64,000 nt of DNA from Methanothermobacter wolfeii (lineage in GTDB: Archaea > Methanobacteriota > Methanobacteria > Methanobacteriales > Methanothermobacteraceae). Location of the stretch: assembly GCF_025397995.1 (NCBI RefSeq), contig NZ_CP104550.1:1206001-1270000 (forward strand), read 5' to 3'. The notes under the pieces are model-generated. The model made no database searches and was not told the origin of the DNA. It saw only the letters and a program-made list of their open reading frames with translations. The position numbers were made by a program, and so were the translations under genes. Shown piece after piece: positions 42,807 through 51,759 of the stretch; position 1 is the stretch's first letter, and every line of letters begins with the position of its first letter.

Positions 42807-44783
42807 TTACCTCCTTATCTTAGTGAAGTTTCTTTCAGCACAAAATGCATTGAATTTGTTTTTACCGCCCAGATAGAACTGGGCAAAGAATTCTACGTAG
42901 TGTAGACGAAGTGAGTTTATGAAGGCACCGAGGCTCTGGAAGGCGTTGTTGGCCAGGTGCCCAAAGACGAATATCACCGGGGCCAGCACGGCTCCCACGA
43001 CGGGTATCATGTCATAGCTGAGGCCCGTGAGGATGTTCACTGTCATGGCTATACCCCCCGTTGATAGACAGAGGGCCAGGAGCCTTGCATATGATAGCAG
43101 GGTCCCCAGGAACCCTGAAACATCCATAAGGCCGAAGAGCCCGTTGTAGTAGAGCAGCATTGCAAATGCCAGCACGATAAGCGGGGCGCCCAGCAGCATG
43201 CCTCCGAATATGTAGAGGATTATGCCAAGCTCAAGTATCAGCCAGACTATCTGGGAACCCAGGGCCTCCCTCATGTTCCCGAGCCTTATGTTGTTCCTTG
43301 CACCGATGATGAGACCGAAGTTTATGTGCAGCACCCCCACGGCCAAGGCCATTATGAGTATGTTCTGGGGGTTAACGAACGCATCGATGGCGGGGATGAC
43401 CGTCGGGAGCTTGATGTTAAGGAACCTGGGGAAGAAGTCGCCGATGAAACCATTGGTGACCATTCCAAGGATGAAGGCCCAGACCCCGCAGGACATGAGT
43501 ATTATACCGAAGTCCCTCATGAACCCGTTAACCTTTCCAAGTCCCCTGTAGAGTATTAAACCTATGAGTGCGTCGAATATACCGTATCCTGCATCTGTAA
43601 GGCAGAATCCGAAGAAGAATGGGAACACGAAGGCTATGAAGACCGTGGGATCTATCTCATTGTACCTGAGGGGTGAGTACATCTCAACGAAGTTCTCATA
43701 GGGCCTTGCAAAGCGGGGGTTATCAAGGAGCACCGGGACCTCATCAGGGTCGGGTTCCTCAAGCTCGGTGACGCAGTGATCCTCGGATGCCTCCTCGACT
43801 ATGCTGATGGCCCTTTCAGCCTCCTTGAGGGGTACCCATGCCTCCAGCATCACAGTCTTCTCTGTTTCACCGAAAAGGGAGAACACCTCGTTCCTTTCCT
43901 TCTCGATTTCAAGCTGTTCCTTAAGGACCAGGAGTTCATCCTCCCATTCCCTGTTAACCTCTCTGAGCCCTGTGATGATCTCCCTTCGCTCCTCACTAAT
44001 CTCTTTGAGGCGGTTCCTGGAGTTTGAGATTATCTCTGATGGTCTTCCCCTGAGTTCGCTGATCTCGAACCTCTCGAATTCCATTCTCCTGAGGAGTGCC
44101 GCGACCTTGTCTCCGTGTTTCCTGAGGGTTATTATGATCACCGTGCGCTCTGACTTTGTATCTGCCTCAGCATCAAAGATCAGGAACTCGTCTGTGATCT
44201 CCGATAGTTTCTCTTCAAGGTCGGCGAACTGCTCCAGGGGCATCCTGCCGGCTATTGCAGTTATGTACTTTGAATCATGGAGATCGCCAAAATCAATATC
44301 AAATGCTGTTAATTTCTCTGCAACGCTAAGGCCTGATTCAACGTTTGCCTTTTCTGAATCAAGCTCGTTCAGTTTTTCCTCCATAACCCTGGTCCTTGAC
44401 TCGACCCTTCCCAGGATGTCCTCGGCCCTTTCTATGAGGGCCTCTGTGTCCAGTTCCTCAACTTCCCTCTTCTCAAATACCGGGGGGTTGATGAACTCCC
44501 TGATGGTATCCCTGAGACCCTTCTCCTCGGCTGCCACTGAGCCAAGGAAGTCCAGGATACCGCTGGTCTTCATGAGGAGGGATGATATTCTCCCTGTGTA
44601 TGGTGTTGCCCTTGAGGGTTTCAGTATCTGAGCCCACTCTGCATCCTGCTGGATGCGCTCTGATATGTCGTCGATCTGGGTTATTCCCTCCTCATGCAAG
44701 GAACGAACCACTGAATCCGAGTACCGATCCAGGGTTATGATTTTGAGTTTTCGCATCCTTGCCGGTAGAAACATGTTACTCAC
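42807..44783 (-). CDS. atpI: A-type ATP synthase subunit I (a-like)
   Basis: 658 residues. N-terminal half soluble and coiled coil (MFLPARMRKLKIITL; LEEKLSEITDEFLIF); C-terminal half with about eight helices (VFIAFVFPFFFGFCLTDAGY; LRLHYVEFFAQFYLGGKNKF). It provides the ion half-channels and the stator contact. The conserved C-terminal Arg region includes SLRLHYVEF. Start may be GTG 44783 or ATG 44774 (MFLPARM); the second matches family starts. Confidence 0.95.
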   Translation of the reverse strand: MSNMFLPARMRKLKIITLDRYSDSVVRSLHEEGITQIDDISERIQQDAEWAQILKPSRATPYTGRISSLLMKTSGILDFLGSVAAEEKGLRDTIREFINPPVFEKREVEELDTEALIERAEDILGRVESRTRVMEEKLNELDSEKANVESGLSVAEKLTAFDIDFGDLHDSKYITAIAGRMPLEQFADLEEKLSEITDEFLIFDAEADTKSERTVIIITLRKHGDKVAALLRRMEFERFEISELRGRPSEIISNSRNRLKEISEERREIITGLREVNREWEDELLVLKEQLEIEKERNEVFSLFGETEKTVMLEAWVPLKEAERAISIVEEASEDHCVTELEEPDPDEVPVLLDNPRFARPYENFVEMYSPLRYNEIDPTVFIAFVFPFFFGFCLTDAGYGIFDALIGLILYRGLGKVNGFMRDFGIILMSCGVWAFILGMVTNGFIGDFFPRFLNIKLPTVIPAIDAFVNPQNILIMALAVGVLHINFGLIIGARNNIRLGNMREALGSQIVWLILELGIILYIFGGMLLGAPLIVLAFAMLLYYNGLFGLMDVSGFLGTLLSYARLLALCLSTGGIAMTVNILTGLSYDMIPVVGAVLAPVIFVFGHLANNAFQSLGAFINSLRLHYVEFFAQFYLGGKNKFNAFCAERNFTKIRR

Positions 44784-44784
44784 G

Positions 44785-45099
44785 CTACAAGATACTTTTC
44801 ACAATAAGACTGGCAGCCTCAGGGACCCTGCCCATGGCCGCGGATTTCATGGTTTCAACTTCACGCTTTGCCTTCCCTGAAATGCTGATGGCCTCTTTCC
44901 TCGCCCTTTCCTCTGCCTCCATTATGAGCTCTTCGCCCTTCTCAGTGGCTTCCTTCTCTGCCTTTTCCAGGAGCTCCTGGGCCTCTATCCTGGCACTGTC
45001 AATGAGGCGGGATGATTCATCTCTGGCATCATGTATTAACCCGTCAGCATCATTTTCAGCCTTTTTTATGGTAGTGATAGCTTCCGATATCGTTGTCAT
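44785..45099 (-). CDS. atpH: A-type ATP synthase subunit H (peripheral stalk)
   Basis: 104 residues, nearly all coiled coil (AENDADGLIHDARDESSRLI, ARIEAQELLEKAEKEATEKG). First gene of the operon. GGGTGGTTTAA before ATG 45099. Confidence 0.9.
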   Translation of the reverse strand: MTTISEAITTIKKAENDADGLIHDARDESSRLIDSARIEAQELLEKAEKEATEKGEELIMEAEERARKEAISISGKAKREVETMKSAAMGRVPEAASLIVKSIL

Positions 45100-45132
45100 T
45101 TAAACCACCCTTATAATGCAAAGGTCTATTTT

Positions 45133-45145
45133 GTGGTATATTTAT
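45133..45145 (-). promoter_or_regulatory. ATP synthase operon promoter
   Basis: Minus-strand AAATATA (45137-45143) within GATAAATATACCAC is a strong TATA box about 40 bp before the atpH start. It would drive all ten genes down to DUF22. Confidence 0.6.
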
Positions 45146-45323
45146 CTTTTACTATTTCATTCGGAAATTTATGATATTTAACCAAATTTATTTCATTAAC
45201 AAAGCCTTCATAATCCCTCCCTTGGTTAATTAGATTATCAGATGAAATTGATTATCCTCCTGAATGATACTGAAGATTCTTATGGCATATGGTGACCCCT
45301 GGACCGGCACTGCATCATCAGGA

Positions 45324-46166
45324 CTATTCCGGCATCGGCTCTGAGTCCGTGGTCACCGGGAGATCCTTCTCTTCTTCTCCGTCGTAGTGTATTTCTTCGA
45401 TGTCGAAGAATTTCCTGAAGGCGGGTTCCCTGACCTTCTCCTCGTATACGTGGGATATGAGTCCTGGCAGGCGTCCTATCATGAATAATCCTGCTCCTGT
45501 CCTCCAGTCGAATCCCATGTCCGAGAGTATTCCTGCGTTGGCGCCGTCAACGTTCATCCGGACGCCCTTCTCCTCAACAAGTATCTCCTGGACCTCCATA
45601 GCCAGGCGGGTGTGGAGTCCTATGCAGCTGTACTCCTCGGCCAGGTCAAGGAGCCTGATGGCGCGGGGATCGGCGTTATGGTACCTGTGACCGAAACCAG
45701 GAATCCTCCGGTTCCTCCTGAGGTGGTCGTCAACCAGTTCCCTGGCAGCAGAGGGTATATCATCCTCACAGCTGCATTTTGAGATGGTGTCCTGGAAGAG
45801 CTTCATGGAACGCTCAATGGCCCCTGCATGGTTCTTACCAAAGGCCAGGAGCCCCCCGGCGATACAGGCATGCACCGGAGAACCGGCAGAAGCAATCATA
45901 CGCGCAGCCTGAGTACTGGGAGGAGTAACACCATGATCACAGAAGGAAACCAGAACAGCCTCCAGCATCCTGGCCACATTCTCAGAGGGAAGCTCACCCC
46001 TGATCAGAAGATACACCATCTCAGAAAAAGAAACACCACCAATAAGCTCCTCCTGAGAATAACCCTTGGTAACAATACGATTAGGCTCAACACGAGTAAT
46101 AGAAGTCCTCCACTTTGGGGAACCCACCCTGAATACGTTTTCCAGTGATTCCTTCCCTATCGCCAT
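45324..46166 (-). CDS. Short citrate synthase/citryl-CoA lyase homologue
   Basis: 280 residues, about 100 shorter than normal citrate synthases. GFGHRYHNADPRAIRLLDLA and HACIAGGLLAFGKNHAGAIE carry the active-site His and ring; the C-terminal RIGRLPGLISHVYEEK-like part (MIGRLPGLISHVYEEKVREP) is kept. Short forms act as citryl-CoA lyase-like or malyl/citryl enzymes in other groups; activity here is unsure. The first 110 codons use T-ending codons (CGT, TCT, ATT, GTT), the last 90 use A/C-ending codons. GAGGTGGATGA before ATG 46166. Confidence 0.82.
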   Translation of the reverse strand: MAIGKESLENVFRVGSPKWRTSITRVEPNRIVTKGYSQEELIGGVSFSEMVYLLIRGELPSENVARMLEAVLVSFCDHGVTPPSTQAARMIASAGSPVHACIAGGLLAFGKNHAGAIERSMKLFQDTISKCSCEDDIPSAARELVDDHLRRNRRIPGFGHRYHNADPRAIRLLDLAEEYSCIGLHTRLAMEVQEILVEEKGVRMNVDGANAGILSDMGFDWRTGAGLFMIGRLPGLISHVYEEKVREPAFRKFFDIEEIHYDGEEEKDLPVTTDSEPMPE

Positions 46167-46185
46167 TCATCCACCTCACTGAGAT

Positions 46186-47028
46186 TTAAAGTTCTATTGT
46201 AGCCCTTCTGGGTTCCACGCAGCACGCCAGTCTCATGGAGACTATTCTAACACCGCTGGCACGCTGCGGCCCGACCTTCACCATGGATCCCAGGGCTGTT
46301 GTGGATCCCCCAAGACCCAGGGGCCCTGTTCCCATCCTGTTAAGGGATTCTGTAATGTATTCCTCGATTTCTGATTGTTCATCAAGGTTTCCTGTTGCCA
46401 TCGCCCTGAGCATCAGGGATGTGGCTTCAAAATGAGTCCTCCCGACACCCAGAACAGGTATGCATGGTGTGCATCCAAGCATCGGGACCTCTGTTTTCAT
46501 CCATGTTAGAACTTCCTCAAATACTTTTCTATAACTGTGCCTGTGGAAAACCCTCCTGGTCCTCGCCCTTATCTCGGGGCCTCCTCCAAGCATGAGCACA
46601 TGGATCCTGACGCCGTCCCCGGGCACTGATTCCACAAGGAAGGGCGCCGGCGGGAGTTTTGCAGGGTCATCATATAGGCCGCGGCTCTGCTCTATCCTTT
46701 CAATTTCATCCCCCCGTACAGCCATCGGCCTCCCCGGAAGGCTCCTCAGGCCCTCCTCAACACCCTTCCTGATGAAGTTGAAGAAGCCCGCCGGTAGAAG
46801 GGCGTCCTCCCCCACCTCAACCATCAGGTGGGGTATGCCGGTGTCATCGCAGAGGGGTCTTCCCTCTCTCTCTGCTATCCTTGCATTTTCAATCAGAAGC
46901 TCAAGTATCCACGCAGATTTATCATCTTCCTCCACTTCAAGGGCCCTCTCATATGCCCTCATGATGTCCGGGGAGTAACCTGTACCTGCAGAGATAACGG
47001 CATCACGCACCCTGGCTGCAAGGTCCAA
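46186..47028 (-). CDS. fumA: Fumarate hydratase class I, alpha subunit
   Basis: 280 residues: RPLCDDTGIPHLMVEVGEDA, VLMLGGGPEIRARTRRVFHR, MLGCTPCIPVLGVGRTHFEA, GTGPLGLGGSTTALGSMVKV. The Cys of CDDTG, GCTPC region and others bind a 4Fe-4S cluster. With a separate beta subunit (not in the window) it interconverts fumarate and malate, or a related hydroxy acid. TTG 47028 follows GGAGATGATAGA. Sits between the citrate synthase-like and U32-like genes. Confidence 0.9.
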   Translation of the reverse strand: MDLAARVRDAVISAGTGYSPDIMRAYERALEVEEDDKSAWILELLIENARIAEREGRPLCDDTGIPHLMVEVGEDALLPAGFFNFIRKGVEEGLRSLPGRPMAVRGDEIERIEQSRGLYDDPAKLPPAPFLVESVPGDGVRIHVLMLGGGPEIRARTRRVFHRHSYRKVFEEVLTWMKTEVPMLGCTPCIPVLGVGRTHFEATSLMLRAMATGNLDEQSEIEEYITESLNRMGTGPLGLGGSTTALGSMVKVGPQRASGVRIVSMRLACCVEPRRATIEL

Positions 47029-47032
47029 TCTA

Positions 47033-47932
47033 TCATCTCCGTGAGGGTAATGCGAGCTCCCCCCCTGATGAAAGGACAGCCTCGGGGTAGTAGCGTTCTA
47101 TCATGTCCCTTACAAGGACCACCTGCCTTATCCTTTCACGGGCCTGGCTCTCGGTGGTGTCCCATCCATGGTGCCCTGCAACGGATCCCCCTGTCTTCAG
47201 GTACACTGGTGAGGCGTACCTTATGATGTCAGGGACCTCATAGTGCCTTATGAATCCTCCTGACGACCTGGGGTTTTCGGTGTGCACATCGATAGATACG
47301 TCCACGGCCTGCCTTATTGATGCCAGCATAGGTACCTGCAGGTCCCTTACAGGGTTAATTGAATCGGCGCCAATATCCTGGAGTAAACGTGCGGATGCAG
47401 GGTTTCCATGGCCGCAGTGGGCTGAAACCTTAAAGTGCATGTCGCCTGGAAGCTCCCCGTCCCCGCGCATCCTTCCAAGCACCCAGAGGAGGCCCTCATC
47501 ATAGACCACTATGCCCCTGACACCCAGGTCCGCGGCCCTCCTGACATCCTCCACTGCATAGACAAGGTTATCGTATCCCCTTAGCCTGTAGCCTATCCTG
47601 GCGCCTTCAGGTGTCCTTGCAGAGGCGCTGGTGTCATAGGTTGCCCTTGGACCCACGCTCAGGAAGAGCTCAACACCTGCATCAAGTGCAAGGTCCACCA
47701 TCTCCTGGATCTCGGTGTCTGTCAGGAGCATTATACCCTTCGTCTGGGTGATCCTGTGGACCTTAACATCGTTCTCTTCCATTGCATCGATGAGGGCCCT
47801 CATGGCGCCCGGTTTCTGTATCCCTGGAACCTCAAATCTGTACTGTCCACCGTCACCGAACCTCTTCTCGGATTCAGCGAGATGAGGCTCCCCTATCCCG
47901 ATACTGTTAAGGTATCTGCGGGTTTCTTCCAA
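47033..47932 (-). CDS. U32 peptidase-like TIM-barrel protein
   Basis: About 300 residues: DMHFKVSAHCGHGNPASARL, DIGADSINPVRDLQVPMLAS, VSIDVHTENPRSSGGFIRHY, SPVYLKTGGSVAGHH. It resembles the U32 group in barrel layout; members in other organisms modify RNA or cofactors rather than cut proteins. The frame is open to ATG 47947, but that ATGGAGGTGA is itself a strong ribosome-binding site and points to TTG 47932 (LEETRRYLNSIG). Start codon of fumA is 4 bp downstream. Confidence 0.7.
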   Translation of the reverse strand: MEETRRYLNSIGIGEPHLAESEKRFGDGGQYRFEVPGIQKPGAMRALIDAMEENDVKVHRITQTKGIMLLTDTEIQEMVDLALDAGVELFLSVGPRATYDTSASARTPEGARIGYRLRGYDNLVYAVEDVRRAADLGVRGIVVYDEGLLWVLGRMRGDGELPGDMHFKVSAHCGHGNPASARLLQDIGADSINPVRDLQVPMLASIRQAVDVSIDVHTENPRSSGGFIRHYEVPDIIRYASPVYLKTGGSVAGHHGWDTTESQARERIRQVVLVRDMIERYYPEAVLSSGGELALPSRR

Positions 47933-47980
47933 ATACTTCACCTCCATTTCATTCTAACCCTGCATCACTCCTGTAAAACA

Positions 47981-49300
47981 TCAGACGTCTGAGGGAGTCT
48001 GCTTCAGTTCAAGTCCATCCATGAGTTCACGGACGGTTACTGATGGGTTTTCCTGCAGGATTTCAAGTTTCTCCATCCGGTAACCCGGGTTGAGCCGGGA
48101 GAACTTCTCAACCACGTCCTCCCATGTGAATGGCTCCTCTGGTTCACCAGCCGGCAGGTCCCTGCGGCAGGTGTGTACCTCGCCGTTTTTGAGTCTGACC
48201 GTGACCTCCGCGGGCCTCCTGTCACCGCACCCCTCCATCAGGGGGTCTTTCCTTACGGTGATCTTTGATGCTGTTTCACCCACATCAAAGGCGTCCTGAA
48301 GGTTTTCAACGCTCAGCTCCCCCCTCTCAAGGAGAACCGCCAGGGAGACCGGGAGGCTCTGCCTGACGGCTTCAATGGTGTCGGGTGAGTAGTTATCATG
48401 CTCCGCCGCAACATCATAGGTTGATACGGTGACTGATTCTATCTCATGGGCCATGAAGCCCCTGGCTGCCATGATGTCTGCTGCTGCATCAAGCGCCGGG
48501 TGCAGGTGCCTGCATACAGGGTACCTCTTGAGGTAAACACCCCTTATATGGAAGGCGCCCAGTTCAGGCATCCCTGCATCCGACCCATCCGACATGGCCC
48601 TCAAGAATCCTTCACGGCCCTCGATTGCTGATTCTGCGCCTGTAAACCCTTCGGATGCCAGTAGGGCTGATATGATTCCTGACTGGGCCGCCCTCCCTGC
48701 GTGCAGGTGTTTCGCCATTGTCCCTGCATGGTCGGATTCCAGGAGCCCTGCGGCCTGGGTTGCTGCAAGTCCAAGGGCGCATGCTGTTTCATCAGCGTCA
48801 AGGCCCATTACCCTTGATGCTGCTGCTGCAGCGCCAATGGCCCCGCAGGTCCCTGTTGTGTGGAATCCCCTCATCCTGTGAGCAGGGTTTACAAGTATCC
48901 CCATGAAGATCGTCGCCTCATAACCCGCCACCATCGCCGTGATGAGGTCCCTGAATTCAAGGTCCATGTACTCTGCGGCTGCGAGGGCTGCCGGGATGAC
49001 GCATGCGCCGGGGTGCATCCTTGCCAGGCGGTGGCCGTCATCCAGGTCAAGGTTGTGGGCGGATATCCCGTTTATGAGGGCTGCCCTTTCAGGTGCCCCG
49101 GATCCATGTCCGATGATGGTTGATTCACCCTCACCGGGGCCAAGGGCCTTCATGGCTATCCTGCTGCTCCTCTCACCGGAACCCCTCAGCGAGACGCCAA
49201 GGAAGTCCAGGAAGCATGTGATGGCCATTTCAGTGGCATCTGATGGTATTTCACTGTATGAGATTGATGATGTGAACTCTGCAAGCCTTCGGGTTATCAT
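47981..49300 (-). CDS. MmgE/PrpD family protein
   Basis: 439 residues: CFLDFLGVSLRGSGERSSRI, INGISAHNLDLDDGHRLARM, HPGACVIPAALAAAEYMDLE, VAGYEATIFMGILVNPAHRM. MmgE/PrpD proteins include 2-methylcitrate dehydratase and cis-aconitate decarboxylase. Its place with a citrate synthase homologue and a fumarase alpha subunit suggests a small tricarboxylate or dicarboxylate path, but the substrate is open. Start ATG 49300. Confidence 0.87.
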   Translation of the reverse strand: MITRRLAEFTSSISYSEIPSDATEMAITCFLDFLGVSLRGSGERSSRIAMKALGPGEGESTIIGHGSGAPERAALINGISAHNLDLDDGHRLARMHPGACVIPAALAAAEYMDLEFRDLITAMVAGYEATIFMGILVNPAHRMRGFHTTGTCGAIGAAAAASRVMGLDADETACALGLAATQAAGLLESDHAGTMAKHLHAGRAAQSGIISALLASEGFTGAESAIEGREGFLRAMSDGSDAGMPELGAFHIRGVYLKRYPVCRHLHPALDAAADIMAARGFMAHEIESVTVSTYDVAAEHDNYSPDTIEAVRQSLPVSLAVLLERGELSVENLQDAFDVGETASKITVRKDPLMEGCGDRRPAEVTVRLKNGEVHTCRRDLPAGEPEEPFTWEDVVEKFSRLNPGYRMEKLEILQENPSVTVRELMDGLELKQTPSDV

Positions 49301-49338
49301 TGGTCCTACTATGTTGCCTTTAAATATAACCGTGATTG

Positions 49339-50631
49339 TTATGAATGCTGTGGTTTTTTATTAACACCGCATCCCCTGATCCCCATCCTCACAAGCTGCT
49401 TTGAAAGGTGCCTCCTTGCACATGTGGGGACCTCATAGTATCCCTCCACCAGTGACCTTTCAAGGACCCTCTTAACCTTTCTGGAATTTCTTACCCTCCT
49501 GCCGCAGGAAGGGCACTTGAATCCCTTGTCCCTGCCGGCGGACTTCATCCTCCTGCCGCAGGTGCAGAGGGGATTCTCCTCAACATAGAGCTCGGCTGCC
49601 CTTTCAAGTTTCATCTTCTCAATGTTGAGGGTCCCGTGTCTCCCTATACCCCCGTAGACCGTCAGGACGTCCCCGGGTACAAGTTCAAGGACCACCCTCC
49701 TGAAGTCCTTGGTGGGTTCATAGGCAGCACATTCAATCTCACCCGAATCATCGGCCAGGGTGAAGAAGACATGACCCCCCTCGATGACCTTGGGGGTGTC
49801 CCTGACCCTCCCACTGACACGGTAACATCCGAAGGCCTCCATTTCAGATATCCTGTCAGCCTCCTGGATGTGCTGATCGGTGTGCTGGTTTGTCTCGAAT
49901 ATGCAGAACCTCTCGATCTCCTCGCCCACCTCAACAAGTTCCATGGCCTTCATGAGGACCTCAGGGGACTCCCCCCTTATACCGTAGAGTATGGGGCAGG
50001 GTGTGTGGGGTTCGATTGCAAGGTAATCACCGTCAATGTTATCGAAGGTTTCATCCCCCGTGATTTCATCCATCCTCCTCACAGAGTCGGGGTCGATGCG
50101 GCGGGGCCTGCCATAGTTTTCAGGGACCCTGTAGGTGAGGAGTTCATAGGTCCTGTCATCCAGGGGGCATCCTATGGCTGCAAGGGCCCCTATAATACCC
50201 CTTCCCTTCTTGAAGCCATGGACCTCCGCCCCTGCCTTCTCTGCAACACGCCGGGCATCATCAATTTTAAGTATACTCCTTATTGCCCTGAGGGAGAAAT
50301 CCCTCATCTCATGGGTGATCTCCCCTGTATGGAAGACTACGCCGGGGTTGGTGTTCTCGTTCTCAAGTTCAGCCAGCCCCTCCACCTCCCTGAGGACCAG
50401 GTCCCTTATAACTTCCAGCTCCCCTGATGACGCTGCCAGCACAGTGAAAGCAACGGCGCCGTTACCCCTGGTCTTGTGGGGTGCGAAGGGGTTGAGTCTT
50501 ATGAGGCGCGGGTAGCCCTCAAGAGAAAAACCGCAACTTTTAAGTTTCTGGATTATTACACATGATACATAGGTAGTGCACATTCCCTGGGGGGAATCTG
50601 TGTCATCTATACCGACATGAATTCTGCACAT
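49339..50631 (-). CDS. tiaS: tRNA(Ile2) 2-agmatinylcytidine synthetase TiaS
   Basis: About 430 residues from ATG 50631 (MCRIHVGIDDTDSPQGMCTT). DDTDSPQGMCTTYV is the kinase-like motif of TiaS; FKKGRGIIGALAAIGCPLDD and GYVLFTLADDSGE-like OB fold (HVFFTLADDSGEIECAAYEP) follow; the C-terminal zinc ribbon is CTCGRRM...CPSCGRRV. It attaches agmatine to C34 of tRNA-Ile so that it reads AUA, a codon common in these genes. AGGTGAT before ATG 50631. The upstream 16 codons in frame are not expected to be translated. Confidence 0.93.
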   Translation of the reverse strand: MCRIHVGIDDTDSPQGMCTTYVSCVIIQKLKSCGFSLEGYPRLIRLNPFAPHKTRGNGAVAFTVLAASSGELEVIRDLVLREVEGLAELENENTNPGVVFHTGEITHEMRDFSLRAIRSILKIDDARRVAEKAGAEVHGFKKGRGIIGALAAIGCPLDDRTYELLTYRVPENYGRPRRIDPDSVRRMDEITGDETFDNIDGDYLAIEPHTPCPILYGIRGESPEVLMKAMELVEVGEEIERFCIFETNQHTDQHIQEADRISEMEAFGCYRVSGRVRDTPKVIEGGHVFFTLADDSGEIECAAYEPTKDFRRVVLELVPGDVLTVYGGIGRHGTLNIEKMKLERAAELYVEENPLCTCGRRMKSAGRDKGFKCPSCGRRVRNSRKVKRVLERSLVEGYYEVPTCARRHLSKQLVRMGIRGCGVNKKPQHS

Positions 50632-50634
50632 CAC

Positions 50635-50647
50635 ATCACCTGGTGAT
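50635..50647. promoter_or_regulatory. Palindrome giving ribosome-binding sites to both divergent genes
   Basis: ATCACCTGGTGAT: the minus half AGGTGAT serves tiaS (ATG 50631), the plus half GGTGAT serves the regulator gene (TTG 50653). Start codons are 21 bp apart. Confidence 0.7.
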
Positions 50648-50652
50648 CTGAA

Positions 50653-51588
50653 TTGGATAAATCTGTTAGAAGGGAACATGTATTAAGGGAAATACATGGG
50701 CTCCTTGCCAGTAATGGCTTTGAAACCTCCGGTATATATGAGCGGAGCTGCTTTGACCTCATGGCAAGGAGGAAGCTGTTACTATTATTGCTCAAGGTCC
50801 TTGTAAATATTGATGGTATAAATAGTTTGCAGGCCCATGAGATAAAGACCATCGCACACACCTTCCTTGCATCACCACTCCTTGTGGGTGTTAAGTCAAA
50901 GACAGAGTATCTTGAAGAGGATGTGGTCTATGAGAGGCACGGCATCCCCGTCGTTGCACCTGAAACCTTCAGGAATATGGTTGTTGATGGTGAATACCCT
51001 GAGATAATCGCCGACAGGGGAGGGTACTATGTGCACATCGACGGGGAGACCCTAAGGAGGGTGCGTGAGGAGTACAACCTTTCACTCAAGGACCTGGCAG
51101 ACCTTGCCCATGTCTCCAGAAAGACCATATACAAGTATGAGAATGGTCTTGCACGTGCCTCGCCTGAAACAGCCATGATACTGGAACAGATACTTGATAT
51201 AAGGATAACGCTCTCAATAGACATCTTCGGGGCCCCTGAAAGGGAGGATATTGAGATAAAGCCATCAGGCAAGCTTGCGGATATAGGGTTTGGCATGATC
51301 GAGACCCGTAAAACGCCCTTCGATGCCCTAGCAAAGGAACTTAAACTTGACAGTACGGTTATAACAAACCTTGAAAAGGAGAGGGACCCCAGGACCCTTA
51401 AAAGGATGGCAATCCCCCTCAGGGACCTTTCACTGGTCAGTGGATCCGACTCGGTTTTCATAATCGACAACCCCAGGATAAAGGAAAACCTTGAGGGCAT
51501 CCCGGTCATTAAGAGCTGGGAGATCAATGATATGGAGAGCAGCAGGGAATTCCTCAAAGCCCTAGCAGAGAGAAAGGATTACAACTGA
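50653..51588 (+). CDS. Archaeal HTH regulator (COG1395-like)
   Basis: 311 residues. N-terminal restriction-like or REase-fold region (LKVLVNIDGINSLQAHEIKT, SPLLVGVKSKTEYLEEDVVY) then a helix-turn-helix, LRRVREEYNLSLKDLADLAH and VSRKTIYKYENGLARASPET, and a second HTH-like part (FDALAKELKLDSTVITNLEK). This matches the archaeal putative HTH-type regulatory protein family, targets unknown. TTG 50653 with GGTGAT at 5-nt spacing. Its promoter must lie inside tiaS. A partial copy of its last codons lies just after the stop (51595-51630). Confidence 0.85.
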   Translation: MDKSVRREHVLREIHGLLASNGFETSGIYERSCFDLMARRKLLLLLLKVLVNIDGINSLQAHEIKTIAHTFLASPLLVGVKSKTEYLEEDVVYERHGIPVVAPETFRNMVVDGEYPEIIADRGGYYVHIDGETLRRVREEYNLSLKDLADLAHVSRKTIYKYENGLARASPETAMILEQILDIRITLSIDIFGAPEREDIEIKPSGKLADIGFGMIETRKTPFDALAKELKLDSTVITNLEKERDPRTLKRMAIPLRDLSLVSGSDSVFIIDNPRIKENLEGIPVIKSWEINDMESSREFLKALAERKDYN

Positions 51589-51630
51589 CCCCCCAGAAGG
51601 AACACCCTCAAAGCCATAGCAGAATGAAAT
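51540..51630. repeat. Partial tandem duplication over the 3' end of the regulator gene
   Basis: CCTCAAAGCCCTAGCAGA (about 51553) recurs as CCTCAAAGCCATAGCAGA (about 51607), 54 bp apart, one base different. The second lies outside the gene, so the array arose by slip duplication of its end. Confidence 0.65.
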
Positions 51631-51759
51631 CAGAGCTGCCCGCTGCAATTGACTTTTCCTGATTTTTAAGCTGAGTTCTGGTCAGCTGATCATTAGATAA
51701 CCTGGATGATTTTAAGGGTTCCATCAGCTTAAAGGAGTTCACAGGTTAACAGTACATTT

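Noticed and set aside
43801-44631. 276-codon open frame on the plus strand
   Set aside because: It is antisense to atpI, Ser-rich and low in complexity, with no family match; atpI on the other strand is certain.
49636-50427. 263-codon open frame on the plus strand
   Set aside because: Antisense to tiaS, which has clear motifs. The frame is a by-product of codon bias.
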